Source: Baffinella frigidus (taxonomy: Eukaryota; Cryptophyceae; Cryptomonadales; Baffinellaceae). From it: a stretch of 20,237 bases of DNA. The DNA lies in assembly GCA_026770585.1 (NCBI GenBank), contig MU646333.1:950299-970535 (forward strand), written 5' to 3'. The translations under genes and the position numbers were made by a program. This document shows, piece by piece, positions 6,872 to 15,330 of the stretch (within the stretch, counting starts at the first letter, position 1; each line of letters begins with the position of its first letter). The notes under the pieces are model-generated. The model did not search any database. It had not been told where the DNA came from and saw only the letters and a list, made by a program, of their open reading frames with translations.

Positions 6872-7031
6872 TAGGGTAACGGCCTGAAAATGGGGTAGTT
6901 AGGCCTACGGCATTGCCTAGGACCTCCTACCGTAGGCCGAGACTTTTTGGTCTTGGGATCCCTCGGCCTACGGTAAGAGGTCCTAGGCAATGCCGTATGC
7001 CTAACTACCCCATTTTCAGGACGTTAGCCTA
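6872..7031. mobile_element. 160-bp MITE with about 70-bp inverted arms
   Basis: The ends are TAGGGTAACGGCCTGAAAAT and its complement with few mismatches. The arms continue through GGGGTAGTTAGGC and TGCCTAGGACCTC. TA lies at both tips, consistent with a TA target. It is not the same family as the CAGGGGTACC elements, though it shares CCTAGG-rich inner sequence. Confidence 0.8.
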
Positions 7032-7117
7032 TGTAACCTGGGAGAACCCCTGCGGACCAACCTGCCAGCCGAACTAAACCCTAACTCCCAAACCCTAAAC
7101 AGGCATCTGGGAGCCTG

Positions 7118-7201
7118 TACAGGAGTATCTCGCTCCCTAGGCATAGTCCTGCTGTAGGGTCCTCAAGGGGGTTGGTTTCCTATGAGCAAGGTACCCCTGT
7201 A
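7118..7201. mobile_element. MITE family B, decayed short copy
   Basis: It has ends TACAGGAGTATCTCGCTC and TATGAGCAAGGTACCCCTGTA. The inner CCTAGGCATAGTCCTGCTGT matches the centre of 5177-5297. Mutations and an 84-bp length indicate decay. Confidence 0.75.
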
Positions 7202-7611
7202 ACCTAACTCGCTTTTGGGACCGCGGTGGATACAAAAACCTCTGGACCCTGCCTCCTGAACCTTACACACTAAACCCTAAATCCTACACATGCGGACAAA
7301 CCTGCCAGCCGTCCCGCGTGCTGGTGGCGTGTGTTGCAACCCAACACACGACACCAGATCGTCTCTCCCTGCGCCCTCTTCCCCGCATTCGACAACTAGG
7401 CCCGCCCGGGACCCTATTCCTCAAGTGGCGAGGGGGTCATGTTCGACCCCTGGCAGGGCGTAGGCCCCTGCATAGGCCTAGGTAGGAGCGTTTGACGCTG
7501 CTCGCCACTTAAAGGATAGCGGTTGGCTGGGTTCGGCCATGTTGCCTCTCATCTCTCTCCCCCCCCCCCCTTCCCTCATTCGCCAACGAGGCACCCCCGG
7601 GACCCTCCTGG
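7202..7611. other. Gene-poor stretch downstream of the MYND gene
   Basis: A hairpin with 16-bp arms (CTGGTGGCGTGTGTTG, one mismatch) is at 7321-7357. A degenerate direct repeat covers 7373-7425 and 7552-7613 (CATTCG.CAAC, then CCCGGGACCCT). No gene is seen. Confidence 0.5.
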
Positions 7612-8805
7612 CTACGTGTACCCCCTGCGCACTTTGGCCAGTTCGTCCGCCACCGCCTGGATGAGCTCCTGCACCCCAACCTCCGGAGCGAGAACCTTGA
7701 GGTGCGCGCTGGCATACATCAGGAACTGTTGGCATGCGGGGAGCATCTCTTGCACCGCTGCCTGGTTCTCGTGCATGTTTTCGAGCAGAGCGCGCACCTC
7801 CCTCGCGGCCTCTTGGGGCCTTCCGCGCACCTGGAGAGAGAGGAAGTTTCAAGGAGTGCGTGTGTGTTGCCTGGGGCACGGCGCAAACTGTGGCAGATGC
7901 TATCGGTCTGGGTGGAATGCAAGGGTCGAGCGGTGTGAAGAGGTTCCCAACGAAGGACTAGGACCTCGTGAAGTTGCGCAGTGAAGGACCTCGAAGAGTG
8001 CTTCGATCAGATGGAACAAAGCATCCACTTCGTAGCCGCTGTCCTCCGATTCGTTAAGGGGCGCGGCAGCGACCGCATTTCGCAGCAGCTCGAGCCCCTC
8101 CTCGTGCCGCCCCTCCCTCCTCGCCACCTGTCCGAGGCCAAGGCACGCAGCGCTCTCTGCCGAGAAGAAGCCGTGCGCTTCGCCGAGCGCGCGCGCTCTC
8201 TGGTAGTACGTTGTTGCTTCCTGCGGCTTGTTTAGTACGAGGAGGGTGTCGCCGATGTTGCACAGCGCTTCGCTCTGGTCCCTGAAGCGCTCCATGCTGC
8301 TCAGGAGCTCGACTCGCCTTTCCTCCAATCGAATGGCCGAGAGCGCATGTTCGCTGCTCGCAGTTGAGTTCAGACCCAGCGCGTGCGCCTTCAAGAACAC
8401 CGAGAGGATCATATTGCAGCCGGCATCTGATCGCCCCTCCATCAGCTCCTCCATGCGCCCCTCCCACTTGAGCACCCCCCGCCAGTCGCTGATGTCCTTT
8501 GCCGCACGCACTTTTTGATCCACCTCGTCGATATGCAGCTTCGGCGCGCACGTCTTCTTGTGCGTCTTCCAGCCCGCCTTCTGGCACTCAGGTCCGCAGT
8601 ACCAGGCGTGCTTGCAGATCGAGCAGCGCTTGAATCCCGCACCCTCCTTTCCACAGTGGGCGCAGCAGGTCCCCTTGAGCGCCAGCGTCTGGAGCACCAG
8701 CTCTACGTGCGGAGCCCCGCGGTCGCCTTCGCCAGCATCAGCCCCGCCGTCGGAGTTGGAGGCTGCCCCGGGGGGGCGGAGGCTCTCGGCCGCGCTTGCC
8801 GCCAT
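7612..8805 (-). CDS. MYND zinc-finger protein with TPR-like helices, two exons
   Basis: The proposed CDS joins 8805-7990 and 7830-7612, 344 residues. The start ATG has A at -3 and G at +4. Residues 48-86 form a MYND finger: C48xxC51, C61xxC64, Y69-C70, C74, H82, C86. MYND fingers bind two zinc ions and mediate protein-protein contacts. Residues 100-272 are helical and charged. The segment around 178-205 (EALCNIGDTLLVLNKPQEAT) and 216-245 (LGLGQVARREGRHEEGLELL) looks TPR-like. The second exon adds residues 273-344 (VRGRPQEAAREVRALLENMH onward). There is no SET domain, so it is not a SMYD methyltransferase. Proteins of this layout are, from memory, expanded in some algae. An unspliced reading would end after 301 residues with an unrelated tail. 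Confidence 0.82.
7831..7989 (-). other. Predicted 159-bp intron of the MYND gene
   Basis: On the minus strand it begins GTCCTTCAC and ends CTCTCTCTCCAG. The intron is phase 0, and exon 2 continues the frame with helical, on-type sequence. Reading through instead gives a low-complexity tail and a stop. The acceptor has a strong polypyrimidine tract; the donor is weak beyond GT. Confidence 0.7.
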
Positions 8806-10286
8806 CGTGAGGGCAAGCTATTCTCTTCCCCTCTCCCCCTCCCCCATTGTGCCCCTTCAGAATTGATGACCCAGCGAAAAAAAAGTCAGAAAAAAGACAG
8901 AAAAAAAGGGAAAAAAGGAGGGGGGTGAAGCGTTGGAGCCATTTTGCCTTGAGAAACAGGTTATGCCTCAAAGAGCCCGAACCATGTCCTCCGATTCGGC
9001 CCTCGTCGTCCGGCTAGGGGCCCGGGGAGGGGACTGCGGCGGGTCTGAGTGGTGGAATCGCACAGTGCAAGCCCCCTGCGTACGGTGGACAAAGTTTCCC
9101 GCCGCCGCGACGCGCACAGCCACGTCTGGGTACGAGGTGGGGTGATCTATTCTGGGGGCAGTTTTGGGGGGTTCTTGGGCGACCGAGATGGCGGTGTGTC
9201 CGTCGGGCGACAGGTCCAGAAGGTGAAGGGCTACGAAGGCTATACGTTAGCGCTCGTGCGGAGGCAATTTCTGGCTGCCAAGAGTTGATATGCGCCGCTG
9301 CTGGCCCGTGTTTGTGGTTGCACTCGAATTTGGTCTCGACACCAAGCCCGCGCCCTGGGATGCAAACACCTTCGCCTGGCCGAGTTAGACACAGGATTGC
9401 TTCGGCCGAGCATGTGTTATGATCCCCACAAAGGTTTTTGGCCATTCGTGCGCAGGAACGGGGTTGGAACCCCTTGCAACTGCTTGTTGCACGGTGCATG
9501 GTGGTCATCAACATGCTCCAAATATTCATACCTCCGTTAATATCCGTCGGAAGTTCACCCAAAGCAGTCAGGCTCCACCATAGTACGTCCTGGTCGGGTT
9601 AGAGACTTCTCCGACACACCCGCGCGACCACAGCAGCTGCAGAGCCGGGCCAAGGACTTGGTCCGCGTTTGATCCTGTTTGTGCGTCAGCGCCCCCTGAC
9701 GCCAATGACGGTGACCGAGGAGCCGCTGTTGTACCCGGACACACACCACATTCCACCCCATGCGTGCTGCGTAGGGAAGAGTAACCGCAGCTCAAGGTCT
9801 GGGTGCACCCTGGAGCGAGTTCGTCCGCTTCTCCCGGGGCTTGTGCGGGAGGGACCGCTTAGCAAAGGCGTGCACGCGTGTCAGGCGGCCAGAAGTTGAT
9901 TCAGAGCGCCACGACCGACCATTACACCACCCCGATTGACTGCAGAGTCGATGCGCGGCAAACGCACGCGCCAGAGGCAGCTGGGGCGCGGCCAAGGGCC
10001 TCCAGAAGCTGGGACCCGACCCAAATCGAGGGATCCTGGCACCAGCCTGCACATATGCGCGCCCCGCCTGTGGGGCGATGCATCTACGGGGTAGATACTA
10101 GCACTTTTCTCGAGCATGCGTGCTCCATTGCCCCTGCACCAGCGCCGCCATGGTGCCAAACTACCGGCATTTTCGTCATTTTTCTGCGGTTTGAAAAGTG
10201 GCCGCGGCAACTTTGAGGGCCTCCGAGGACGGACGGGCCCGCCTCGGTACCGATTTAAGTCACTGCGAGCTAAATAACTGTGTGTT
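8806..10286. other. 1.5 kb without a recognisable gene
   Basis: The first 120 bases hold an A-rich run at 8878-8925 (T-rich on the MYND sense strand), probably part of that gene's 5' flank. Farther on the sequence is GC-balanced with several open frames of 60-180 codons on both strands, none with a recognisable motif, splice pattern or repeat. It may contain decayed element sequence. Confidence 0.45.
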
Positions 10287-10381
10287 CCCCGCCGACAACA
10301 GTTGAGGTTCCTATGGGAAAAGTTCTTATCTGGACGAGACCTGTAACTTTGCCATAGGATTAGCAACTGTTGTAGGCGGGG
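10287..10381. mobile_element. 95-bp foldback element
   Basis: Arms CCCCGCCGACAACAGTTG and CAACTGTTGTAGGCGGGG are complementary with one mismatch. Further pairing (CCTATGG/CCATAGG, AAGTT/AACTT) extends inward. No target duplication is seen. Confidence 0.65.
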
Positions 10382-10494
10382 ATAAACATGGTCCTGTGTA
10401 AAACGGACGCTTCACCCCCCTCGAAAAAAGTCGAAAAAAGAAGATTTGACCAGAACCGACCAGAACGAGCTCGCTAAAGGCCAAGGGGCTGCGT

Positions 10495-11208
10495 TTGGAG
10501 CTCCGAAAGCCAGTTGTGCACGAGCGTCCGATGTCAGGGTCCCCGCTTCACCAGTCCCTCGTCAAAGTCGGGATCAACATCGAAGCTTTCTCTCTCCGCA
10601 CGCACACCATGGCTGCGCTTTACGCCATCACTGGATGGAAGGACGGCGTACCTCTTCGGTTTCATCTCCCCGACCTACCCCTTGGAGCCGGAAAACCGGC
10701 GGTGTCGTTGTGGAAGCAGGCTGGGGAGGAGGCGGGTTTCACAGCGCGTGTGGACGTGGCACACGGTCTGCCGCGTGAAATGCACAACGCTGGCAGGATC
10801 TGTGACATCCTCTACATTCCTAGTGACCTGAAACTTCACGGCCTGACTCCTATCCTTGCTGACATCTCTCTAACGCACTGCTTCATCGGGAACGCGAGTG
10901 CCAGAGACCAGTGGGGTACCTATCAGGAAAAGAAACTGCGCCAGCGAGCGCAGTTTAAGAGCCTCAAGCACGCGTGGGCAGAGACGGAGCACGTCGTTGT
11001 GCCTTTCGTTTCGGACACGCTGGGGAGTATGTCGGGGGAGAGTGCCGCGACGCTGTGTCTGATTGCCTGGTGTCAGACCGGGCGCGAGGCGGAATTCTTT
11101 GTAGATGACTGGGGTGATGGTGCTGGGGCAGACAACGAGGCCAACGCGCTGGTGGAGGCGTATGCTGGTCGTGTAATCAATAAAATCTCTCTGTGCTGGC
11201 GAGCGTAG
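10495..11208 (+). CDS. Retroelement-type C-terminal domain, probable gene fragment
   Basis: The open frame gives up to 237 residues; the first ATG is at 10531 (225 residues). The middle shows GEEAGFTARVDV, then RICDILYIPS, then ILADISLTH, then an alanine/lysine-rich helix (QEKKLRQRAQFKSLKHA), then VVVPFVSDTLGSMSGESA. This order is typical of the region after reverse transcriptase in retroelement ORFs from algae and other eukaryotes: R-x-D-I-hhh, a D-[VI]-[ST]-[VL]-T-H strand, a helix, then PF-hh-[DE]-T-h-G. It may be a degenerate restriction-like nuclease fold. No polymerase domain lies upstream, so this looks like a 5'-truncated insertion. The C-terminus at 11208 results from the tandem duplication. 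Confidence 0.5.
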   Translation: MELRKPVVHERPMSGSPLHQSLVKVGINIEAFSLRTHTMAALYAITGWKDGVPLRFHLPDLPLGAGKPAVSLWKQAGEEAGFTARVDVAHGLPREMHNAGRICDILYIPSDLKLHGLTPILADISLTHCFIGNASARDQWGTYQEKKLRQRAQFKSLKHAWAETEHVVVPFVSDTLGSMSGESAATLCLIAWCQTGREAEFFVDDWGDGAGADNEANALVEAYAGRVINKISLCWRA

Positions 11209-11560
11209 CTCAATGTCCGCAAGCACGCGTGGGTTGAAAACAAGAGCGACGGCTCTCGTCGCGCCTTTCGTCTCGGACACCCTGGGGAGTATTTCAGGGG
11301 AGAGTGCCTTGACACTGTGCCTGTTTGCCTGGTGCCAAGCCGTGCTCGAGGCGGAGTTCTTTGTGGGGGACTGGGGGGACGGTGCTGGGGCAGACAACGG
11401 CAACACCGCGCTGGTGGAGGCGTCGAAGTGCGTTTTCCGCCGATGCGATGCGCGCCTGGACGTTGGCTGCCTGGCGAGCGACTGCGGCGAAGGCCACCAG
11501 TCCCGGTGGCCCTGCGACGCCAACAATCGGGGGTCCCTCTGGGGATATTACCCCATGTAG
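11191..11560 (+). pseudogene. Partial tandem copy of the retroelement C-terminal segment
   Basis: From the CTGGCGAGCG-like junction it repeats the first copy: the segment around 10933-11155 is matched at 11191-11413. The shared peptide includes APFVSDTLGSISGESALT, LCLFAWCQ and EAEFFVGDWGDGAGADN. After 11420 the sequence departs from copy 1, and the frame best resembling a helix switches. The motif ATGCTGGTCGTGTAATCAAT follows immediately in copy 1 (11162) but only at 11798 here. The upstream R-x-D-I part is absent. Confidence 0.6.
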
Positions 11561-12131
11561 GATCCTGGAGTGACTTTACACAGGTCACGTCCTCTCGGCC
11601 ACGTCCCCTCGGTCACGTCCACTATAAGGAGATATAGGACTCGGCACGTGCCATCCGTCTGGCAGGAACGGGGCTGCCCTTTCCCCGGAGACCGGGGCTT
11701 TCGCGCCCCCGTCTCCCTTCTTCAACAACGTGTAGTGTGTGAAGTGAGAGAACTCCAGATCTCAGTCGCCCCCTCAAAAGGGTCTTAGTACGTGGTCATG
11801 CTGGTCGTGTAATCAATAATCTCCAAGGTGGGCAGCGACGGCCAAGCTCCTAGGCATAGCACTACCATATCTTCCTAGGGCGGTGCGTGTTCTTAATCTC
11901 GAGGGCACGCTGGAGTTGTTCTGCACACTGGCAGGGGTTGCTCACGAGTAAGAAACGCAACGGTCCAACCCTTTCCCCCGAGACGGGGGTGTTCGTGCCT
12001 TTGTCTCCGTTCTACAACAACGTGTAGTGTGTGAGAACTCCAGATCCGTGTAGCCCAACAACCTCCGAATGGGGTTGCTCACGCGTCAGGAAACGCCCCG
12101 TCTCCAGGGGGGCGTGGACATCATACGCAAG
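11561..12131. repeat. Non-coding stretch with duplicated 80-bp segment
   Basis: Segments 11678-11761 and 11969-12045 match (CCTTTCCCC.GAGAC.GGGG, CAACAACGTGTAGTGTGTGA, GAGAACTCCAGATC). Three short CACGTCC.CTCGG repeats lie at 11586-11622. A block at 11850-11900 (CCTAGGCATAGCACTACC, GGTGCGTGTTCTTA) is faintly like family B MITEs. No gene is seen. Confidence 0.6.
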
Positions 12132-12249
12132 CACTTATAATTTATAATCTGGATTCAATTAAATTTACTACACATAACGATCTTTACTAGTAATATTAAA
12201 GCAAACGTGTAGTAATTTTGATTGAAACCAAGTTTATGAATTATGAGTG
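12132..12249. mobile_element. AT-rich 118-bp MITE with TTACTACAC core
   Basis: Imperfect arms of about 45 bp begin CACTTATAATTTATAA and CACTCATAATTCATAA (read inwards). They end at TTTACTACACA and TGTGTAGTAATTTT around a short loop. The composition is clearly more AT-rich than its surroundings. Confidence 0.75.
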
Positions 12250-12602
12250 TTTCCATATGAGACTCCTGGGCACCGCCTTAGGGTCCTATGGTAGACCTAT
12301 CCCTAGGAGGCTGGAACTCCTCCCTAGGTACTTGTAGGCATGTTCCTTGTGGCCTAGGAACCCCTATCGGTACGGTGCGTGTCTTGACTCGCGAGTGCAG
12401 GGGTCCAGAAGAAACGGTTCACATCAGAAACAGGGCGTTTTGAGGGGTGGCTTTATTTAAGGGGGGGGGGGGAACTTTGAGAAAAAACAGGGGGGCATTC
12501 TGCCGTTGTTTTAATAGACACAAGTGAGAAGGCGGGCATTTCCTAAATTTTAAGAAAGAAAAGGCGGGTGGTGTGGGTGCAGGGTGGGACGTCGGGTGCG
12601 CC
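12250..12602. other. No gene; CCTAGG-rich and poly-G sequence
   Basis: Several CCTAGG palindromes and a GGTGCGTGT.TTGACTCG motif resembling 11880-11905 are present. An 11-12 base G run lies near 12461-12472. Confidence 0.5.
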
Positions 12603-12804
12603 TACCACCAACCATCACGGTGAGACCACATCAACGAATTTATTGGAGCCATTTTACCCTTGCAGCCCCCCCTATTTGGGGGGTCTGTCCTACACAATAT
12701 AATCTTTAAAAAGTCCCATTCGCCCACAAATGGGAGTTTCAAACTGCTTTGCACAAAAGGTCGAAAATCGTGTGGACTTGGTCCCTCCGTGAGGGTTGGT
12801 GGTA
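12603..12804. mobile_element. 202-bp TA-flanked inverted-repeat element
   Basis: The ends TACCACCAACCATCACGG and CCGTGAGGGTTGGTGGTA are complementary apart from one base. Inner hairpins include CCCATT/AATGGG near 12715-12735 and a CCCCCC/GGGGGG stem near 12666-12682. TA at both tips suggests a TA target. Confidence 0.7.
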
Positions 12805-12828
12805 GCGGGCCAACAGGGTGAGGGTGCA

Positions 12829-12849
12829 CAGGGTGAGGGCCTCACCCTG
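12829..12849. repeat. Hairpin, ten-base arms, one-base centre
   Basis: CAGGGTGAGG and CCTCACCCTG flank a single G. It follows two direct copies of CAGGGTGAGGG. Confidence 0.75.
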
Positions 12850-12972
12850 GTGGCGAGCGTGTGGGGGAGGAGGGGGCAGCAAGGGCTCCTTCAGGACTCG
12901 TTACCTTAAGTCAACGGAGGTTCCACTTTTGCGTTGAGACGTTCCACTCTCGACGTTTGTCTCAGGACCTTC

Positions 12973-12996
12973 ACACACTACCACGTGGTAGTGTGT
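12973..12996. repeat. 24-bp perfect palindrome
   Basis: ACACACTACCAC is followed at once by its complement. The centre is CACGTG, an E-box/G-box core, but no regulatory role is shown. Confidence 0.85.
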
Positions 12997-13036
12997 ACGG
13001 CCGACATGCACCCCCACCGAGGCTGCGTCTACTGCA

Positions 13037-13103
13037 CCTTTCTACAGAAAAAGTTCCGGTGTCCGCATATGTTGGGAGCTCGAAGAACCTACAGGACCTT
13101 AAG
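13037..13103 (+). repeat. Dispersed repeat B2, copy
   Basis: TTTCTACAGAAAAAG, TTCCGGTGTCCGC and TGTTGGGAGCTCGAAGAACC match 4494-4545. It is open in the frame FLQKKFRCPHMLGARRT. A cysteine/proline-rich low-complexity tract follows. Confidence 0.65.
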
Positions 13104-13135
13104 ACAGGACCTCGCGCCACCCCGCATCACAGCAT

Positions 13136-13380
13136 GCTCGGGGGCAGCACCTCCCCCCCCGCCCCCCCCCCTCCCCACCAGCCTCCTCGCGCGTCAACGC
13201 CCCCACCCCACCCGGACGGCCCGCGTTTGACACCCCCAGCCCCCCCCCCGAGACGCCCCCCTACCCCAACCGGACTTCCCCACATCGGCTCTTGCCATCC
13301 CTGCCCCTGTCCGTACACGGATCCCTGCCCCTGTGGGTACCCTTGGGATTGAGACCCCTGCCTCGCTCCTAGGCCCTCTG
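13136..13380. other. C-rich low-complexity sequence
   Basis: Long C runs (13149-13172 and 13238-13247) create proline-rich open frames on one strand and glycine-rich ones on the other. Also a CCCTGCCCCTGT-type repeat at 13299-13340. No gene is supported. Confidence 0.6.
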
Positions 13381-13411
13381 TGTGTCCCGGCACGCCCCGG
13401 TGTGCCTGCTC

Positions 13412-13535
13412 AGGGTTTTAGGGTTTCGGGATTCGGGATTCGGGATTCGGGTTTCGGGTTTCGGGTTTCGGGTTTCAGGGGTCGGGTTTCGGGTTTCGGG
13501 TTTCGGGTTTCGGGTTAGGAGTTTGGGGTTTGTGG
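13412..13535 (+). repeat. Heptamer array, GGGTTTC / GGGATTC
   Basis: Uniform TTTCGGG units follow a start in ATTCGGG. The array is stop-free in all frames. Confidence 0.9.
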
Positions 13536-13659
13536 TTTGGGGGTTCGGGCGTCGCTGTGCCTGCGCGAGCGGGGAGGAGGGGGTCAGACACAGACAACCT
13601 CGGTGCGGGTGCATACATGGCGGTCGCGTTGGAAGTAATCAACGTCTCTCTCTCTGAGG

Positions 13660-13905
13660 AGGGTTTCAGGGTTTCGGGTTTCGGGTTTAGGTTGCGGGTA
13701 TCGGGTTTAGGTTTCGGGTATCGGGTTTCGGGTTGTCAGGTTTTCGGGTTTAGGTTTCGGGTATCGGGTTTAGGTTTCGGGTATCGGGTTTGATGTTGTC
13801 AGGGTTTCGGGTTGTCAGGGTTTTGGGTTGTCAGGGGTTCGAGTTTAAGTTTCGGGTTTAGGTTCTCAGGGTTTCAGGTTTCGGAACTTAGGTTTCGGAT
13901 TTCGG
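13660..13905 (+). repeat. Heptamer-derived array with GGGTATC and GGTTGTCAGG variants
   Basis: A higher-order pattern repeats: TTTCGGGTATCGGGTTTAGG appears several times, and GGGTTGTCAGG occurs four times. It looks amplified locally in multi-heptamer units. Confidence 0.85.
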
Positions 13906-13933
13906 GTGTAGGCATGGTGAGGGGGTGTAGGTG

Positions 13934-14580
13934 TTACCTCTCCCGAGACGTGCGCCGAAAAACCTATCACCTCCCCCGCCCCCCCCCACCGAGGTTTTGG
14001 GTTTCGGGTTTCGGTTCTAGGTTCTCGGTTCTCGGTTCTCGGTTCTCGGGCTTCAGGACGTCAGCGCGTCAGCGCCTCGGGTTTCGGATTGGTGCTTTGG
14101 TGCGTTCTTTCGGGTTTCGGGTTTCGGGTTTCGGGGGTACCTCGCCTGCGAGGCCCCCGTACGCCGGAACGCCTTTCGTCTCCCCCGGGCACCCCCAACG
14201 AGGTTTGGTGTTTCGGGATTCAGGTTTCGGTTCTCGGGTTTCGGGTTCGGGTCTCGGGATTACCTCGCCAGCGAAGCCAGTCGTCCCGTACGCCGAAACG
14301 CCTGTCACCTTCCCCCCACCACCCCACCGAGGTCTCGGGTCTTGGGTCTCGGGTCTCGGGTCTCGAGTTTCGGTTCTCGGGTCTCGGTTCTCGGGTCTCG
14401 GTTCTCGGGCTTCCGGGCGTCAGGGCCTCGGGTTTCGGGTTTCGGATTGGTGCTTTGGTGCGTTCTTTCGGGTTTCGGTTCTCGGCTCTCGGGTTTCGGG
14501 TTTCTAATTTCCAGCATACCTCGCCAGCGACGCCAGTCGTCCCGTGCGCCGAAACGCCTGTCGCCTCCTCCGGGCGGGGA
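13934..14580 (+). repeat. Higher-order array: about 70-bp block alternating with TTTCGGG/TCTCGGG tracts
   Basis: The conserved block runs TACCTCGCCAGCGAAGCCAG, CGTCCCGTACGCCGAAACGC, CTGTCACCTTCCCCC, CCACCGAGGT. Versions lie at about 13934-13998, 14137-14206, 14259-14334 and 14514-14580. Between them are TTTCGGG and GTTCTCGGG tracts, and the segment GGATTGGTGCTTTGGTGCGT (14086 and 14446) recurs. The first version is the most diverged. Confidence 0.8.
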
Positions 14581-14801
14581 AGCATGCGCGGGTTACTCCT
14601 GGGGGCGGGATGGTACAGGCAAGATCAGGTACAGGCAAGATCGGGTACAGGCAAGATCAGAGATGAGGTTACGAGCCTGCCTGTCGCCTCCCCCGGGCGG
14701 GGGAGCATGCGCGGGTTACCCCTGGGGGCGGGGTGGTACAGGCAAGATCAGGTACAGGCGAGATCGTGTACAGGCAAGATCAGGAACAGGCAAGATCAGA
14801 G
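14556..14801 (+). repeat. 123-bp tandem duplication with GGTACAGGCAAGATCA minisatellite
   Basis: GCCTGTCGCCTCC, the GCATGCGCGGGTTAC block and the minisatellite recur 123 bp apart (14556 and 14679). The 16-bp unit is present about three times at 14612-14661 and four times at 14735-14801. Confidence 0.85.
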
Positions 14802-14818
14802 ACTACGCCAGATCTGAA

Positions 14819-14923
14819 GGGGGGCAATCGCAAAAGTCAACTCACCTTGCCCTCAAGTCAACGTATGCCAATTTCCACGGATTTCGTGGAACTTGCCCCT
14901 ACGGTAACTTTTGATTGACCCCC
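14819..14923. mobile_element. Short imperfect foldback element
   Basis: GGGGGCAATCGCAAAAGT pairs with ACTTTTGATTGACCCCC (one gap, few mismatches). An inner stem TTCCACG/CGTGGAA lies in the centre. Evidence is weaker than for the other elements. Confidence 0.5.
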
Positions 14924-14969
14924 ATCACGTCTAAAGTAGTTAGGTCACGAGCCTCGGGGATCAGGGCGC

Positions 14970-15139
14970 GCCCACGCGACGATCGACGATGGCCTGCGTA
15001 TCAAATTGGCCTGTCTTAAAAGTCAACCTACCCACAAATCTGTCGACTTTGCCCGGATTCCGAACAAAAATAGTTGTACTAGTGCAGGAAAAATAGAAAG
15101 ACGCAATAGATTTGATACAGAGGTTATCGTCGCGTGGGC
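14970..15139. mobile_element. MITE family A, copy 2
   Basis: GCCCACGCGACGAT and its exact complement form the ends. Inner arms share GTATCAAAT, and AATAGAAAGACGCAA matches copy 1 at 1317-1474. The 170-bp length is comparable. Confidence 0.75.
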
Positions 15140-15212
15140 AACCAGCCTCCCAGGGTGGGGTGTCTCAGATGTAGACACGGGTGTTCGAATGAAATCGGGG
15201 CACGTGCGGCGG

Positions 15213-15330
15213 GCTAGGATAGGCTAGAATGCTAGAATATGCTAGAATATGCTAGAATATGCTAGACTAGGCTACAATAGGCTAGATTAGGCTAGATTAG
15301 GCTAGGATAAGCTAGGATAGGACGGGATAT
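15213..15330 (+). repeat. 10-bp minisatellite (GCTAGAATAT / GCTAGGATAG)
   Basis: About eleven units drift from GCTAGAATAT to GCTAGATTAG to GCTAGGATAG. Confidence 0.9.

Noticed and set aside
8054-8587. 177-codon minus-strand frame inside the MYND gene
   Set aside because: It is an alternative frame of the MYND coding exon, with no finger motif of its own.
9014-9562. 182-codon minus-strand open frame
   Set aside because: It has no recognisable motif, ends in proline/arginine-rich low complexity, and overlaps other equally plausible frames. Length alone is weak evidence in GC-rich DNA.
9881-10366. 161-codon minus-strand open frame
   Set aside because: It crosses one arm and most of the foldback element at 10287-10381 and shows no domain; probably a chance frame.
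10870-11588. Minus-strand frames of 171-218 codons
   Set aside because: They are shadows of the plus-strand retroelement-like frame and its duplicate; the repeats show protein-like conservation only on the plus strand.
12861-13352. 163-codon proline-rich plus-strand frame
   Set aside because: Its second half is C-rich low-complexity DNA, and the complementary strand is open too.
13934-14580. CRISPR-like array (conserved blocks with spacers)
   Set aside because: The spacers are heptamer tracts, the blocks are of about 70 bp and diverged, and the DNA is eukaryotic.
13812-14817. Open frames of 190-240 codons on the plus strand and 79-121 codons on the minus strand
   Set aside because: They follow from stop-free TTTCGGG-type heptamers; the peptides are cyclic repeats with no domain.
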